From Streptomyces gelaticus (GTDB lineage: Bacteria; Actinomycetota; Actinomycetes; Streptomycetales; Streptomycetaceae), in the NCBI RefSeq assembly GCF_014649535.1, contig NZ_BMTF01000032.1, positions 15,829 to 70,466 of the forward strand: a DNA stretch of 54,638 bases, in the 5' to 3' direction. The notes beneath the pieces are model-generated. The model made no database searches, was not told where the DNA came from, and saw nothing but the letters and a program-made list of their open reading frames with translations. Below are positions 35,869 through 44,448 of this stretch, in pieces. A program made the translations under genes and the position numbers. Numbering within the stretch: the stretch's first letter is position 1; every line of letters begins with the position of its first letter.

Positions 35869-35940
35869 GTGCGGCTTTTCGGAGCCCCCACGGACACGAA
35901 GCCCCCGGTTGTTCCCCCGTGATCGGGGGCTTCGTTCTGT
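35869..35940 (+). ncRNA. Candidate small RNA with C-rich loop and terminator
   Basis: About 70 bases run from the predicted start to the end of a terminator hairpin. The hairpin has an 11-bp stem (35896-35906 and 35925-35935) and a loop of about 18 bases containing GTTCCCCC, followed by a T-containing tail. No start codon or ribosome site is seen. A C-rich loop is typical of actinobacterial small RNAs that pair with G-rich ribosome sites. It could alternatively be a leader with attenuator for the AAA gene at 36155. Confidence 0.55.
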
Positions 35941-36154
35941 CCCCGCACCCCCTCCCGCTTGCCGGTACGACGGATTCCGCTCACCCTGGGTCACGGTCTC
36001 CCTTCTGCTGCGGTGCTCTCAGTTGCACACTCCTGCGCAGGTACGATGCTTCTCGGTGCGGTCAATTCCCGTCCGTGACAAAGTGATTCGGCGCTCTTCG
36101 ATGGGCAGAATCGTGCGGCGGGACATCCCGGGGGCACGGTTTGTGGGGGACCAG

Positions 36155-38065
36155 ATGGACATCGGCACGCAGGGCGCGCAGGCCCCGGCCGACCTCGCCT
36201 GGCTGCGTGGCGTGGACGCCTACACCATGGGCGCCTACCCACAGGCCGAAGAGGAGTTCAGGGCGGCGGTTCGCCTCGATCCCGGCATGGCCGACGGCTG
36301 GCTCGGCCTCCATGCGCTGAGGGTCGACACGACGACGGCGCTGCTGCGCATGTACCACCACCGCGAGCGCTTCGGCGAGCAGCGCACCCGTCATCGCCGC
36401 ACGCTCAACTCCTGGTACTGGCTGGGATGGTGGGTGCAGCCGGTGCTGGAGAGCGCCCGCGATCTGCTGCTCGCGCACGCCTCGCACTGGCTGGACGGCC
36501 GCCATGTCCCCGAGCTGGACCGGGCGCTCGCGGGGCTGCCACCCGTCGACGCGGACCCGCAGGTGCGTTTCCTGCATGCCTGCCGCTCGTATCTGGTCAA
36601 GGACTGGGAGCAGCTCGTACGCAACACCGAGCAGCTGGTGGACGATCCACTGCTCGGCATCGAGGCCGGGCTGTTCGGCGGCATGGCCCGGGTGCGTCTG
36701 GAGATGTACGGGCAGGCCGAGCCGCTGCTCGCCACCGCCCTGATGCGCTGCCGCAGCGAGCAGCCCCAGCGCAAGGAGCTGCGCTACTGGCTGGCCCGCG
36801 CGCACGAGGGCACCGGCCGCAGCGCCGCCGCCCTGCCGCTCTACCGGGCGGTGCACCGCATCGACCCGGCGTTCATGGACACCTCGGCGCGGCTCGCCGC
36901 GATCGCGGACTACGACGGTCTGGACTCCGACGAGGCCGCAGGACTGGCCGCCGTGTCGCTGGCCGGGCCGGGCACGGACGGCACCGTCTCGGAGGCGCAG
37001 CCGGACACGGATCCGGTGCTCGGCACCGAACCGGTGGACGGCCGGGAGCCACGGGCCGGCGGTGAGGGGCCCGGTCTTCCGGGCCTCGGAATGCCCCCGC
37101 CCTCCGGCGGGACGCGGCGCAGGGCGGCGGTGCCCGGACAGCCGCCGTTGCCGTTCCCGGCGGGGCCCAGCGATCCGGTGCTGCTCGCCGAGGCGCTGGC
37201 CGAGCTGGAGCGGATGGTGGGGCTGGAGCCGGTAAAACGCCAGGTCAAGGCCTTGTCCGCGCAGCTGAACATGGCGCGGCTGAGGGCCGGTCAGGGACTG
37301 CCCGTGCAGCCGCCCAAGCGCCATTTCGTCTTCTCGGGCCCGTCGGGCACCGGCAAGACCACCGTGGCCCGCATCCTGGGCCGGGTCTTCTACGCGCTGG
37401 GGCTGCTCGGCGGTGATCACCTCATCGAGGCCCAACGGGCGGATCTGGTGGGCGAGTTCCTCGGCCAGACCGCGGTCAAGGCCAATGAGCTGATCGACTC
37501 GGCGCTCGGCGGGGTGCTCTTCGTCGACGAGGCGTACAGCCTCGCCAACAGCGGCTACAGCAAGGGCGACGCGTACGGCGACGAGGCCCTGCAGGTCCTC
37601 CTGAAGCGCGCGGAGGACAACCGGGACCATCTCGTCGTCATTCTCGCGGGCTACCCGGAGGGCATGGACCGGCTGCTGGCCACCAATCCGGGGCTCTCCT
37701 CCCGCTTCACCACCCGGGTGGACTTCCCGAGCTACCGGCCGCTGGAGCTCACCTCGATCGGCGAGGTGCTGGCGGCGGAGAACGGCGACGTGTGGGACGA
37801 GGAGTCCCTGGACGAACTGCGCTCCATCAGCGGCCATGTGGTCGAGCAGGGCTGGATCGACGAGCTGGGCAACGGACGGTTCCTGCGCACCCTGTACGAG
37901 AAGAGCTGCGCCTACCGCGATCTGCGGCTCTCCGGCTGTGCGGCAGTGCCGGACCGGGACGATCTGGCCACCCTGCGGCTGCCGGACCTGATGCAGGCGT
38001 ACGGCGAGGTGCTGTCCGGCCGCGGGCCGACGGACCGGGGCCCGCAGGAGCCACCGGCCTTCTAG
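36155..38065 (+). CDS. EccA/CbbX-like AAA+ ATPase with N-terminal TPR region
   Basis: The product is 636 aa. Residues about 1-300 are TPR-like helical repeats (AYTMGAYPQAEEEFRAAVRL is the first). A Pro/Gly-rich linker follows (about 300-350). The AAA+ domain (about 350-620) has Walker A GPSGTGKTT near residue 395, Walker B GVLFVDEAYSL near 452, and a sensor region ILAGYPEGMDRLLATNPGL. This TPR plus CbbX-type layout matches EccA of type VII secretion. No ESX gene (EccC, EccD, EsxA) lies nearby, so its role here is open. The ATG at 36155 was chosen because GGGGGA directly precedes it. A terminator region follows. Confidence 0.9.
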   Translation: MDIGTQGAQAPADLAWLRGVDAYTMGAYPQAEEEFRAAVRLDPGMADGWLGLHALRVDTTTALLRMYHHRERFGEQRTRHRRTLNSWYWLGWWVQPVLESARDLLLAHASHWLDGRHVPELDRALAGLPPVDADPQVRFLHACRSYLVKDWEQLVRNTEQLVDDPLLGIEAGLFGGMARVRLEMYGQAEPLLATALMRCRSEQPQRKELRYWLARAHEGTGRSAAALPLYRAVHRIDPAFMDTSARLAAIADYDGLDSDEAAGLAAVSLAGPGTDGTVSEAQPDTDPVLGTEPVDGREPRAGGEGPGLPGLGMPPPSGGTRRRAAVPGQPPLPFPAGPSDPVLLAEALAELERMVGLEPVKRQVKALSAQLNMARLRAGQGLPVQPPKRHFVFSGPSGTGKTTVARILGRVFYALGLLGGDHLIEAQRADLVGEFLGQTAVKANELIDSALGGVLFVDEAYSLANSGYSKGDAYGDEALQVLLKRAEDNRDHLVVILAGYPEGMDRLLATNPGLSSRFTTRVDFPSYRPLELTSIGEVLAAENGDVWDEESLDELRSISGHVVEQGWIDELGNGRFLRTLYEKSCAYRDLRLSGCAAVPDRDDLATLRLPDLMQAYGEVLSGRGPTDRGPQEPPAF

Positions 38066-38114
38066 GCCTGTCGTTGGACTGCCGCCTGCCGCCCGACGAC
38101 AGGGCCCGGGCCTG

Positions 38115-38200
38115 CCCGGCCCGGATCCGCCCGACAGGCCCGGGCCGGGTCCACGAAGTACCCGGCTGCCGGAGGGACCGGGCGGCGGGCCCCTCCGGCA
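38115..38200. terminator. Two stem-loops between convergent genes
   Basis: A 10-bp stem (38115-38124 with 38140-38149) and a second 10-bp stem (38167-38176 with 38191-38200) lie in the 175-bp gap after the AAA gene and before the end of the CNNM/CBS gene on the other strand. Both probably end transcripts. Confidence 0.6.
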
Positions 38201-38241
38201 ATCGGTACACCGCCCCCGGCCCCGATCCGCCGGACAGGCCC
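38124..38241. repeat. Near-identical 18-base direct repeat
   Basis: GATCCGCCCGACAGGCCC (38124-38141) recurs with one mismatch at 38224-38241, ending inside the stop of the CNNM/CBS gene. An inverted related copy, AGGCCTGTCG, sits just after the AAA gene stop. Confidence 0.6.
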
Positions 38242-39347
38242 TAGCGGACCGACGCGGTGAGTTCGCCGTAGCCGGTCGTCGTGCGCGCGGGCTCCGCCGC
38301 ACGGCGCGGTACCGCCACCCGGTGGGCCGGGTCGCGCACCTCGCCCACGAGCATCTCCAGGACGTCCTCCATGGCGACCAGGCCGAGGATCCGGCCGGAG
38401 GCGTCGGCGACCTGGGCCAGGTGCGTGGCTGCCCTGCGCATCACGGTCAGGGCGTCGTCCAGGGGCAGCTCGGCCCGTACGGTCGCCATCGGGCGCCATA
38501 CGTGCTGGGGGACGGCCCGTTCGCCGTCCTCCAGGTCCAGGACGTCCTTGACATGCAGATAGCCCATGAACGGGCCGCCGCCCTCCGCGCACACCGGGAA
38601 GCGCGAGTAGCCGGTGCGTACGGTCAGCTCCTCGATCCGGTGCGGGGTGACGGACGGGTCCACGGTCACCAGCGAGGCCCGGCGCAGCAGTACGTCGGTG
38701 ACCGGCCTGCTGCCCAGCTCCAGCGCGTCCTCCAGCCGCTCCTGCGCCTCCGGCTCCAGCAGGCCGGCCTGGCCGGAGTCCTCGACCAGCCGGTTGAGCT
38801 GCTCGCTGGTGAAGACGGCCTCCACCTCGTCCTTCGGTTCGACACCGAAGATCCGCAGCACCAGCCGGGCACAGGCCCCCAGTGCGGCGGTGACCGGGCG
38901 GCAGAGGCGGGCGAAGCCGACGAGGCCGGGGCTGAACCAGAGCGCGGTCTTCTCCGGCGCCGCCATCGCGAGGTTCTTCGGGACCATCTCGCCGATGACG
39001 AGGTGGAGGAAGACCACCAGGACGAGGGCCAGGACGTAGCCGAGCGGGTGGATGAGGCCCTCGGGCAGATGGACCGCCTGGAAGACCGGCTCGAGCAGAT
39101 GGGCGACGGTCGGTTCGGCGACGGCGCCGAGGGTCAGTGAGCAGACGGTGATGCCGAACTGGGCGGCGGCCATCATCTGCGGCAGGTTCTCCAGGCCGTA
39201 CAGCACCTGGCGGGCCCGGCCCGAGCCGGCTGCCGCGAGCGGCTCGACCTGGCTGCGCCGTACGGAGACGAGGGCGAACTCGGCACCGACGAAGAAGCCG
39301 TTCGCCAGCACCAGGAGCGCGGCGAAGAGCAGTTGGACCAGGCTCAT
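38241..39347 (-). CDS. CNNM/CBS-domain membrane protein (short form)
   Basis: The product is 368 aa. The N-terminal CNNM (DUF21) membrane domain has about four hydrophobic segments between residues 1 and 150, with the family motif VIGEMVPKNLAMAAP. A CBS pair occupies about 195-330 (SRFPVCAEGGGPFMGYLHVKD and GLVAMEDVLEMLVGEVRD). The CorC/HlyC C-terminal domain found in its upstream neighbour is missing. Related proteins move Mg2+ or Co2+ or influence their transport. The start overlaps the upstream gene by ATGA, so the pair is translationally coupled. It may form a complex with the longer protein. Confidence 0.88.
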   Translation of the reverse strand: MSLVQLLFAALLVLANGFFVGAEFALVSVRRSQVEPLAAAGSGRARQVLYGLENLPQMMAAAQFGITVCSLTLGAVAEPTVAHLLEPVFQAVHLPEGLIHPLGYVLALVLVVFLHLVIGEMVPKNLAMAAPEKTALWFSPGLVGFARLCRPVTAALGACARLVLRIFGVEPKDEVEAVFTSEQLNRLVEDSGQAGLLEPEAQERLEDALELGSRPVTDVLLRRASLVTVDPSVTPHRIEELTVRTGYSRFPVCAEGGGPFMGYLHVKDVLDLEDGERAVPQHVWRPMATVRAELPLDDALTVMRRAATHLAQVADASGRILGLVAMEDVLEMLVGEVRDPAHRVAVPRRAAEPARTTTGYGELTASVR

Positions 39348-40714
39348 CGCACGGCCTCCAGGACTTCCCGGGCCACCGGGTCCCCGGTGAGGGGGATGGT
39401 CGGCTCGGCCGTGCGGACGAAGCGGACCTTCTCGGCGCGGTAGTGGCCGACCTGGCGGACGGAGATCCGCCAGCCGGGCAGCTCGGCCCGGTCGCCGGGG
39501 GCGGGGATGCGTCCCAGCAGATCGGCGACGAGTCCGGCCACGGTCTCGTACGGTCCGTCGGGGACGTCGAGTCCTATCCGGCGCAGTGTGAGGACCCGGC
39601 AGCTGCCCTCGGCGTCCCAGGCCGGGCGCCCGTCCTCCGGGGCGGCGGGGGCCAGTTCGGGCCGGTCGGCGCCTTCGGCGTCGTGCTCGTCCCTGACCTC
39701 GCCGACGAGTTCCTCGATGATGTCCTCGAGGGTGACGACCCCGGCGGTGCCGCCGTACTCGTCGACCACGACGGCGATCGGCTGCTCGTTGCGCAGCCGC
39801 TGGAGCAGCTGTTCGACGGGCAGGGTCTCCGGGACCAGCAGCGGCGGCACGGCGATCCGTCCGGCCGGGGTGCGCAGCCGGTCCTGGGCGGGCACGGCGA
39901 GCGCGTCCTTGAGGTGGATCATGCCGACGACCTCGTCGATCCGCTCCCGGTAGACGGGGAAGCGGGAGAGGCCGGTGGCACGGGTGAGGTTGAGGACGTC
40001 CTGCGCGGTCGCCGAGGACTGCAGGGCGCTGACCTTCACCCGCGGGGTCATGACGTGCTGGGTGGTGAGCCCGGCGAGCGACAGGGTCCGTACGAAGAGA
40101 TCCGCGGTGTCCTGTTCGAGGGTGCCGGCCTCGGCCGAATGACGGGCCAGGGAGACCAGCTCCCCGGGGGTGCGGGCGGAGGCCAGTTCGTCGGTGGGTT
40201 CGACGCCCAGCAGTCGCACCAGCCGGTTGGCGACGGTGTTCAGCAGAGTGATCACCGGCCGCAGGGCGGCGGAGAAGCGGTGCTGAGGGCCGGCGACGAA
40301 CCGGGCGACCTGGAGCGGCCGGGAGACCGCCCAGTTCTTGGGCACGAGTTCACCGATCACCATCTGGACGGCGGAGGCCGCCATCATCCCGATCACCACG
40401 CTGATGCCGGGTACGGCGCCGTCGGGCAGCCCGGTCGCGGTGAGAGGGCCCTTCAGCAGCTGGGCGAGTGCCGGTTCGGCGAGCATGCCGACGACCAGTG
40501 AGGTGATGGTGATGCCGAGCTGGGTGCCGGAGAGCTGGAAGGAGAGTTCGCGCAGGGCTTCGACGACGGTGCGGGCCCGCCGGTCGCCCTCGGCCGCGGC
40601 GCGCTCGGCGTCCGGCCGCTCCACCGTGACGAGCCCGAATTCGGCTGCCACGAAGAATCCGTTGGCGAGGATGAGAAGGAATGCCGCGCTCAGAAGCAGC
40701 AAGGGGGTGGTCAT
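39344..40714 (-). CDS. CNNM/CBS/CorC-HlyC membrane protein (long form)
   Basis: The product is 456 aa. Order of domains: CNNM membrane domain (about 1-190, with VIGELVPKNWAVSRP), CBS pair (about 210-330, with MTPRVKVSALQS and SRFPVYRERIDEVVGMIHLKD), and a CorC/HlyC domain (about 360-445, with LPGWRISVRQVG). It is probably involved in divalent-cation homeostasis at the cytoplasmic membrane. The short homologue downstream overlaps its stop by 4 bases. The start ATG at 40714 is supported by the hydrophobic N-terminus LLLLSAAFLLILANGFFVAA. Confidence 0.92.
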   Translation of the reverse strand: MTTPLLLLSAAFLLILANGFFVAAEFGLVTVERPDAERAAAEGDRRARTVVEALRELSFQLSGTQLGITITSLVVGMLAEPALAQLLKGPLTATGLPDGAVPGISVVIGMMAASAVQMVIGELVPKNWAVSRPLQVARFVAGPQHRFSAALRPVITLLNTVANRLVRLLGVEPTDELASARTPGELVSLARHSAEAGTLEQDTADLFVRTLSLAGLTTQHVMTPRVKVSALQSSATAQDVLNLTRATGLSRFPVYRERIDEVVGMIHLKDALAVPAQDRLRTPAGRIAVPPLLVPETLPVEQLLQRLRNEQPIAVVVDEYGGTAGVVTLEDIIEELVGEVRDEHDAEGADRPELAPAAPEDGRPAWDAEGSCRVLTLRRIGLDVPDGPYETVAGLVADLLGRIPAPGDRAELPGWRISVRQVGHYRAEKVRFVRTAEPTIPLTGDPVAREVLEAVR

Positions 40715-40906
40715 GCCGCCGCCTCCGGGGAAGGGGCGGCGCAGGTACTACCGGACGGTCCGTCCATTGCTGGAAGGAGTCACTCCTCGGGTCGCAGGAA
40801 AGCCCCGCCGGTCCCGATTCTCCTGGACCTCTGCTGCGGGGCGGGGTGCACAGGGACACCGCCGCCCTCCAGAGTAATCAAGAAGAGGCCGCGCGGGGCA
40901 GGGGGC

Positions 40907-41371
40907 TCAGCCGATGTCCGTTCCGGTGCCGTGGTTCTCGGCGAGGGCACGGAGCGCACGGGCGTCGCGGATGGCCTGCTGTTTGGCGATCCCGGGCTGG
41001 ATGCCGAGGGCCGGCATGCTGGTTCCGTCGCTCAGGTCGAGAAAGACCCAGGGGTCACCCACGCGCAGGTTGACCCGGACGATCTCCGCCCAGGACAGCC
41101 GGCGCGTCCGGGTGAGATTGACCACGGTCACCCCGTCCTCGTTCGCGACGATCTTCGGGCGGCTGAGCAGCGCGAGCACGCCGAAGAACAGCAGTGCCGT
41201 GAAGACGAAGCTGGCCCGCTCCCCCGGGCTCAGCTGCTCCAGGGTCATGGCGACGACGGTGATGACGAGGAACATCGCCGCCCCCACGGTCAGCAGGACC
41301 ACCCTGGTTCGGGTCGGCCGGAACGTGACCGGGAGGGTGGGGAGTTCGGACCGGGGTGCGGGGGCGGACAT
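40907..41371 (-). CDS. Membrane protein with PH-like domain
   Basis: The product is 154 aa. Two hydrophobic segments lie between residues 23 and 67 (VVLLTVGAAMFLVITVVAM, then FVFTALLFFGVLALL). A soluble C-terminal part with the pattern LSWAEIVRVNLRVGDPWVFL, typical of bacterial PH-like domains, follows. No enzymatic motif is seen and its function is unknown. It is the last gene of the rib-his operon, 37 bp after hisG, so the FMN riboswitch may affect it as well. The start at 41371 (ATG) is followed by a polar Pro/Ala stretch before the first membrane segment. Confidence 0.78.
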   Translation of the reverse strand: MSAPAPRSELPTLPVTFRPTRTRVVLLTVGAAMFLVITVVAMTLEQLSPGERASFVFTALLFFGVLALLSRPKIVANEDGVTVVNLTRTRRLSWAEIVRVNLRVGDPWVFLDLSDGTSMPALGIQPGIAKQQAIRDARALRALAENHGTGTDIG

Positions 41372-41408
41372 GATGTTCTTCTGTCTTCCGGGGCGGGGCG
41401 CCCGGCCG

Positions 41409-42257
41409 TCAGAGGCGGCAGGCGTGGATGGCGGTGGTGAGGATGGCGCGGGCGCCGAGGTCGTACAGATCGTCCATGATCCGCTGGGCCTCGCGGGCGG
41501 CGACCATGGAACGGACGGCGACCCAGCCCTCGTGGTGCAGCGGCGAGATGGTCGGCGACTCCAGGCCCGGGGTGAGGGCGACCGCACGCTCCAGGTGCTC
41601 GACGCGGCAGTCGTAGTCCATCATCACGTAGGAGCGGGCGACCAGGACGCCCTGGAGGCGGCGGAGGAACTGCTGCACCTTGGGGTCGTCGTCCGGGGCG
41701 CCGGTGCGGCGGATGACGACGGCCTCCGACTTCATGATCGGCTCGCCGATCACTTCGAGTCCGGCGTTGCGCAGGCTGGTGCCGGTCTCCACGACATCGG
41801 CGATGACCTGGGCGACACCGAGCTCGATGGCGGTCTCGACCGCCCCGTCGAGGTGGACGACGGAGGCGTTGACACCGGCGTCGGCGAGGTGCTTGGCGAC
41901 GATTCCCTCGTAGGAGGTGGCGATCGTCTTGCCGTCGAAGTCCTGCGGGCCCTCGGCCGTGCCGGGCTTGGTGGCGTAGCGGAAGGTGGAGCGGGCGAAG
42001 CCGAGCTGGAGGATCTCCTCGGAGTCGGCGCCGGAGTCCAGCAGCAGGTCACGGCCGGTGATGCCGATGTCGAGCCGGCCGGAACTGACGTAGATCGCGA
42101 TGTCGCGCGGCCGCAGGTAGAAGAATTCGACCTCGTTCTCCGGGTCGACGAGGACGAGTTCCTTGGACTCCTTGCGCTGCTGGTAGCCGGCCTCATGGAG
42201 CATCGCCATCGCAGGCCCGGAGAGTGAACCCTTGTTGGGGACGGCGATGCGCAGCAT
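41409..42257 (-). CDS. hisG: ATP phosphoribosyltransferase, long form
   Basis: The product is 282 aa, the long HisG with a C-terminal ACT-like regulatory domain (about 210-282), and therefore likely feedback-inhibited by histidine. It makes phosphoribosyl-ATP from ATP and PRPP, the first histidine step. Motifs: MLRIAVPNKGSLSGPA, the GITGRDLLLDSG region and ADVVETGTSLRNAGLEV for PRPP binding. It lies 71 bp after hisE in a run of minus-strand genes that begins at the FMN riboswitch, so histidine and riboflavin genes may share transcripts. ATG start at 42257. Confidence 0.97.
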   Translation of the reverse strand: MLRIAVPNKGSLSGPAMAMLHEAGYQQRKESKELVLVDPENEVEFFYLRPRDIAIYVSSGRLDIGITGRDLLLDSGADSEEILQLGFARSTFRYATKPGTAEGPQDFDGKTIATSYEGIVAKHLADAGVNASVVHLDGAVETAIELGVAQVIADVVETGTSLRNAGLEVIGEPIMKSEAVVIRRTGAPDDDPKVQQFLRRLQGVLVARSYVMMDYDCRVEHLERAVALTPGLESPTISPLHHEGWVAVRSMVAAREAQRIMDDLYDLGARAILTTAIHACRL

Positions 42258-42328
42258 GAGGTCAGGTTTCCTTTGCGAGGAGGGATTCTTCTGCGGACGT
42301 GCGGACGTACGTGGTGCGGAGGTGGTGC

Positions 42329-42601
42329 TCAGAGGTGGGCGTAGACGTCGTCGAGCGAGATCCCGCGGGCGACCATCATCACCTGGACGTGGTACAGCAG
42401 CTGGGAGATCTCCTCGGCGGCCGCGTCCTTGCTCTCGTGCTCGGCGGCCATCCAGACCTCGGCGGCCTCTTCGACGACCTTCTTGCCGATGGCGTGGACG
42501 CCCTTGTCCACGAGCTCGGCGGTACGGGAGGTGGAGGGATCGCCGTTGGCGGCCTTGAGCTGCAGCTCGGCGAAGAGCTCTTCGAAGGTTTTGTTCGCCA
42601 T
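42329..42601 (-). CDS. hisE: Phosphoribosyl-ATP pyrophosphatase
   Basis: The product is 90 aa, typical for stand-alone HisE, which hydrolyses phosphoribosyl-ATP to phosphoribosyl-AMP (second step of histidine synthesis). The all-alpha MazG-like signature is visible: IGKKVVEEAAEVWMAA and EISQLLYHVQVMMVARG. It lies 34 bp after ribH and 71 bp before hisG on the same strand. ATG at 42601. Separate HisE and HisI genes are the usual actinobacterial arrangement. Confidence 0.96.
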   Translation of the reverse strand: MANKTFEELFAELQLKAANGDPSTSRTAELVDKGVHAIGKKVVEEAAEVWMAAEHESKDAAAEEISQLLYHVQVMMVARGISLDDVYAHL

Positions 42602-42635
42602 GATGGTCTTAGAGTACGGGGTCCGCGCCCTGCTC

Positions 42636-43121
42636 TCAGCGCCAGGGCTCGCTGATCGTGCGCAGCGTCGCGGCGGTGGCGACGGCCGCGGTGACCGCTT
42701 CATGCCCCTTGTCCTCGTTGGAGCCCTCCAGTCCTGCCCGGTCGAGCGCCTGCTCCTCGGTGTCGCACGTGAGTACGCCGAAGCCGACCGGGACCCCCGT
42801 GTCGACGGCGACCTGGGTGAGGCCGTTGGTGACGCCGTGGGAGACGTACTCGAAGTGCGGGGTGCCGCCGCGGATGATCACACCGAGGGCGACGATCGCG
42901 TCGTAGCCGCGGCCGGCGAGGACCTTGGCCACGACCGGCAGTTCGAAACTGCCGGGCACCCGGAGCAGGGTCGGCTCGTCGATGCCCAGCTCGTGCAGGG
43001 CGCGCAGGGCGCCGTCGACGAGTCCGTCCATGATCTTCTCGTGCCACTGCGCGGCGACGACCGCCACGCGCAGATCACCGCAGTTGCGTACGGACAGTTC
43101 GGGTGCGCCCTTGCCGCTCAT
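42636..43121 (-). CDS. ribH: 6,7-dimethyl-8-ribityllumazine synthase
   Basis: The product is 161 aa, a normal lumazine synthase. It condenses the pyrimidine intermediate with 3,4-dihydroxybutanone phosphate, the next-to-last riboflavin step. Conserved stretches: AAQWHEKIMDG, VPGSFELPVVAKVL, and GVIIRGGTPHFEYVSHGVTNG. It assembles as an icosahedral or pentameric enzyme in the cytoplasm. It lies 28 bp after ribBA. ATG at 43121. Confidence 0.97.
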   Translation of the reverse strand: MSGKGAPELSVRNCGDLRVAVVAAQWHEKIMDGLVDGALRALHELGIDEPTLLRVPGSFELPVVAKVLAGRGYDAIVALGVIIRGGTPHFEYVSHGVTNGLTQVAVDTGVPVGFGVLTCDTEEQALDRAGLEGSNEDKGHEAVTAAVATAATLRTISEPWR

Positions 43122-43149
43122 GTCTCTCCTGTCGCTCGTTTCCGTGATC

Positions 43150-44448
43150 TCACTGGTTGCCGCAGGTCGACACCGTGGCGGTGTCGAGCCAGGGCAGGTC
43201 GTGCCCCATGCGGTCGCGTTTGGTGCGCAGATAGCGCAGATTGTGTTCACCGGCTTGGACGGGCATCGGCTCGCGGCCGGTGACGGCGAGTCCGTGCCGC
43301 AGGATGGCGGCCGTCTTGTCGGGGTTGTTGGTCATCAGCCTGAGGCTGTGGACGCCGAGGTCCTTGAGGATCTGGGCGCCGGCCGCGTAGTCCCGGGCGT
43401 CGGCGGGCAGGCCGAGCTCCAGGTTGGCGTCCAGGGTGTCGACGCCGCGCTCCTGGAGTTCGTACGCGCGGAGCTTGGACAGCAGGCCGATGCCCCGGCC
43501 CTCGTGGCCGCGCAGGTAGACGACGACGCCGCGGCCCTCCTCGGTGATCCGGCGCATGGACGCGTGCAGCTGGGGTCCGCAGTCGCAGCGCTGGGACTGG
43601 AAGATGTCACCGGTCAGGCACTCGGAGTGGACCCGGACCAGGACGTCACTGCCGTCGCCGAGGTCGCCGTGGACGAGCGCGACGTGTTCGACGCCGTCGG
43701 TGGCGGAGCGGTAGCCGTACGCGGTGAACGGGCCGAAGCTCGTCGGCAGCCGTACCTCGGCCTCGCGGCGGACGGTCGGCTCCGAGCTGCGGCGGTAGGC
43801 GATCAGGTCCTCGATGGAGATGATCGTGAGGCCGTGCTTGCGGGCGAACGGGACCAGCTGGGGCAGCCGCAGCATCACGCCGTCCTCGCCGGCGATCTCC
43901 ACGATGGCCCCGGCGGGCCGCATTCCGGCGAGCCGGGCGAGGTCGACGGCGGCCTCGGTGTGGCCGTTGCGGACCAGTACACCGCCGGAGCGGGCGCGGA
44001 GCGGAAAGATGTGGCCGGGCCGTACGAAGTCGCCGGGGCCGGCCTCGCCGCCGGCCAGCAGCCGGAGCGTGGTGGCCCGGTCGGCGGCGGAGATGCCGGT
44101 GGTGACGCCGTGGGCGGCGGAAGCGTCGACGGAGACGGTGAACGCCGTGCGCATCGACTCGGTGTTGTGGTCGACCATCTGCGGCAGTTCGAGCCGTTCC
44201 AGCTCGTCGTTCGCCATGGGCGCGCAGATCAGGCCGCGGCATTCGCTCATCATGAACGCGACGATCTCGGGGGTGGCCTTCTCGGCGGCGACGACGAGGT
44301 CGCCCTCGTTCTCCCGGTCCTCGTCGTCGACGACCACGACGGGCCGGCCGGCGGCGATGTCGCGGATCGCCTGCTCTACGGGATCCAGGCGGAGGTCCTC
44401 GGCGGCGTCCTCGTATTCCCGGTGCAGCCAGGTGGGCTGGGCAGTCAT
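43150..44448 (-). CDS. ribBA: Bifunctional DHBP synthase / GTP cyclohydrolase II
   Basis: The product is 432 aa. N-terminal part (about 18-220): 3,4-dihydroxy-2-butanone-4-phosphate synthase with DDEDRENEGDLV. C-terminal part (about 225-410): GTP cyclohydrolase II with the three zinc cysteines in SECLTGDIFQSQRCDCG and the catalytic YLRGHEGRGIG. It makes both precursors of riboflavin, from ribulose-5-phosphate and GTP. The ATG at 44448 overlaps the end of ribM (ATGA), indicating coupled translation. The frame extends upstream but the extension overlaps ribM and is not coding. Confidence 0.97.
   Translation of the reverse strand: MTAQPTWLHREYEDAAEDLRLDPVEQAIRDIAAGRPVVVVDDEDRENEGDLVVAAEKATPEIVAFMMSECRGLICAPMANDELERLELPQMVDHNTESMRTAFTVSVDASAAHGVTTGISAADRATTLRLLAGGEAGPGDFVRPGHIFPLRARSGGVLVRNGHTEAAVDLARLAGMRPAGAIVEIAGEDGVMLRLPQLVPFARKHGLTIISIEDLIAYRRSSEPTVRREAEVRLPTSFGPFTAYGYRSATDGVEHVALVHGDLGDGSDVLVRVHSECLTGDIFQSQRCDCGPQLHASMRRITEEGRGVVVYLRGHEGRGIGLLSKLRAYELQERGVDTLDANLELGLPADARDYAAGAQILKDLGVHSLRLMTNNPDKTAAILRHGLAVTGREPMPVQAGEHNLRYLRTKRDRMGHDLPWLDTATVSTCGNQ

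Noticed and set aside
35869..35940. Assignment of the small RNA candidate to the 6C RNA family
   Set aside because: Only one C-rich loop with five C is present; the family has two such hairpins with six or more.
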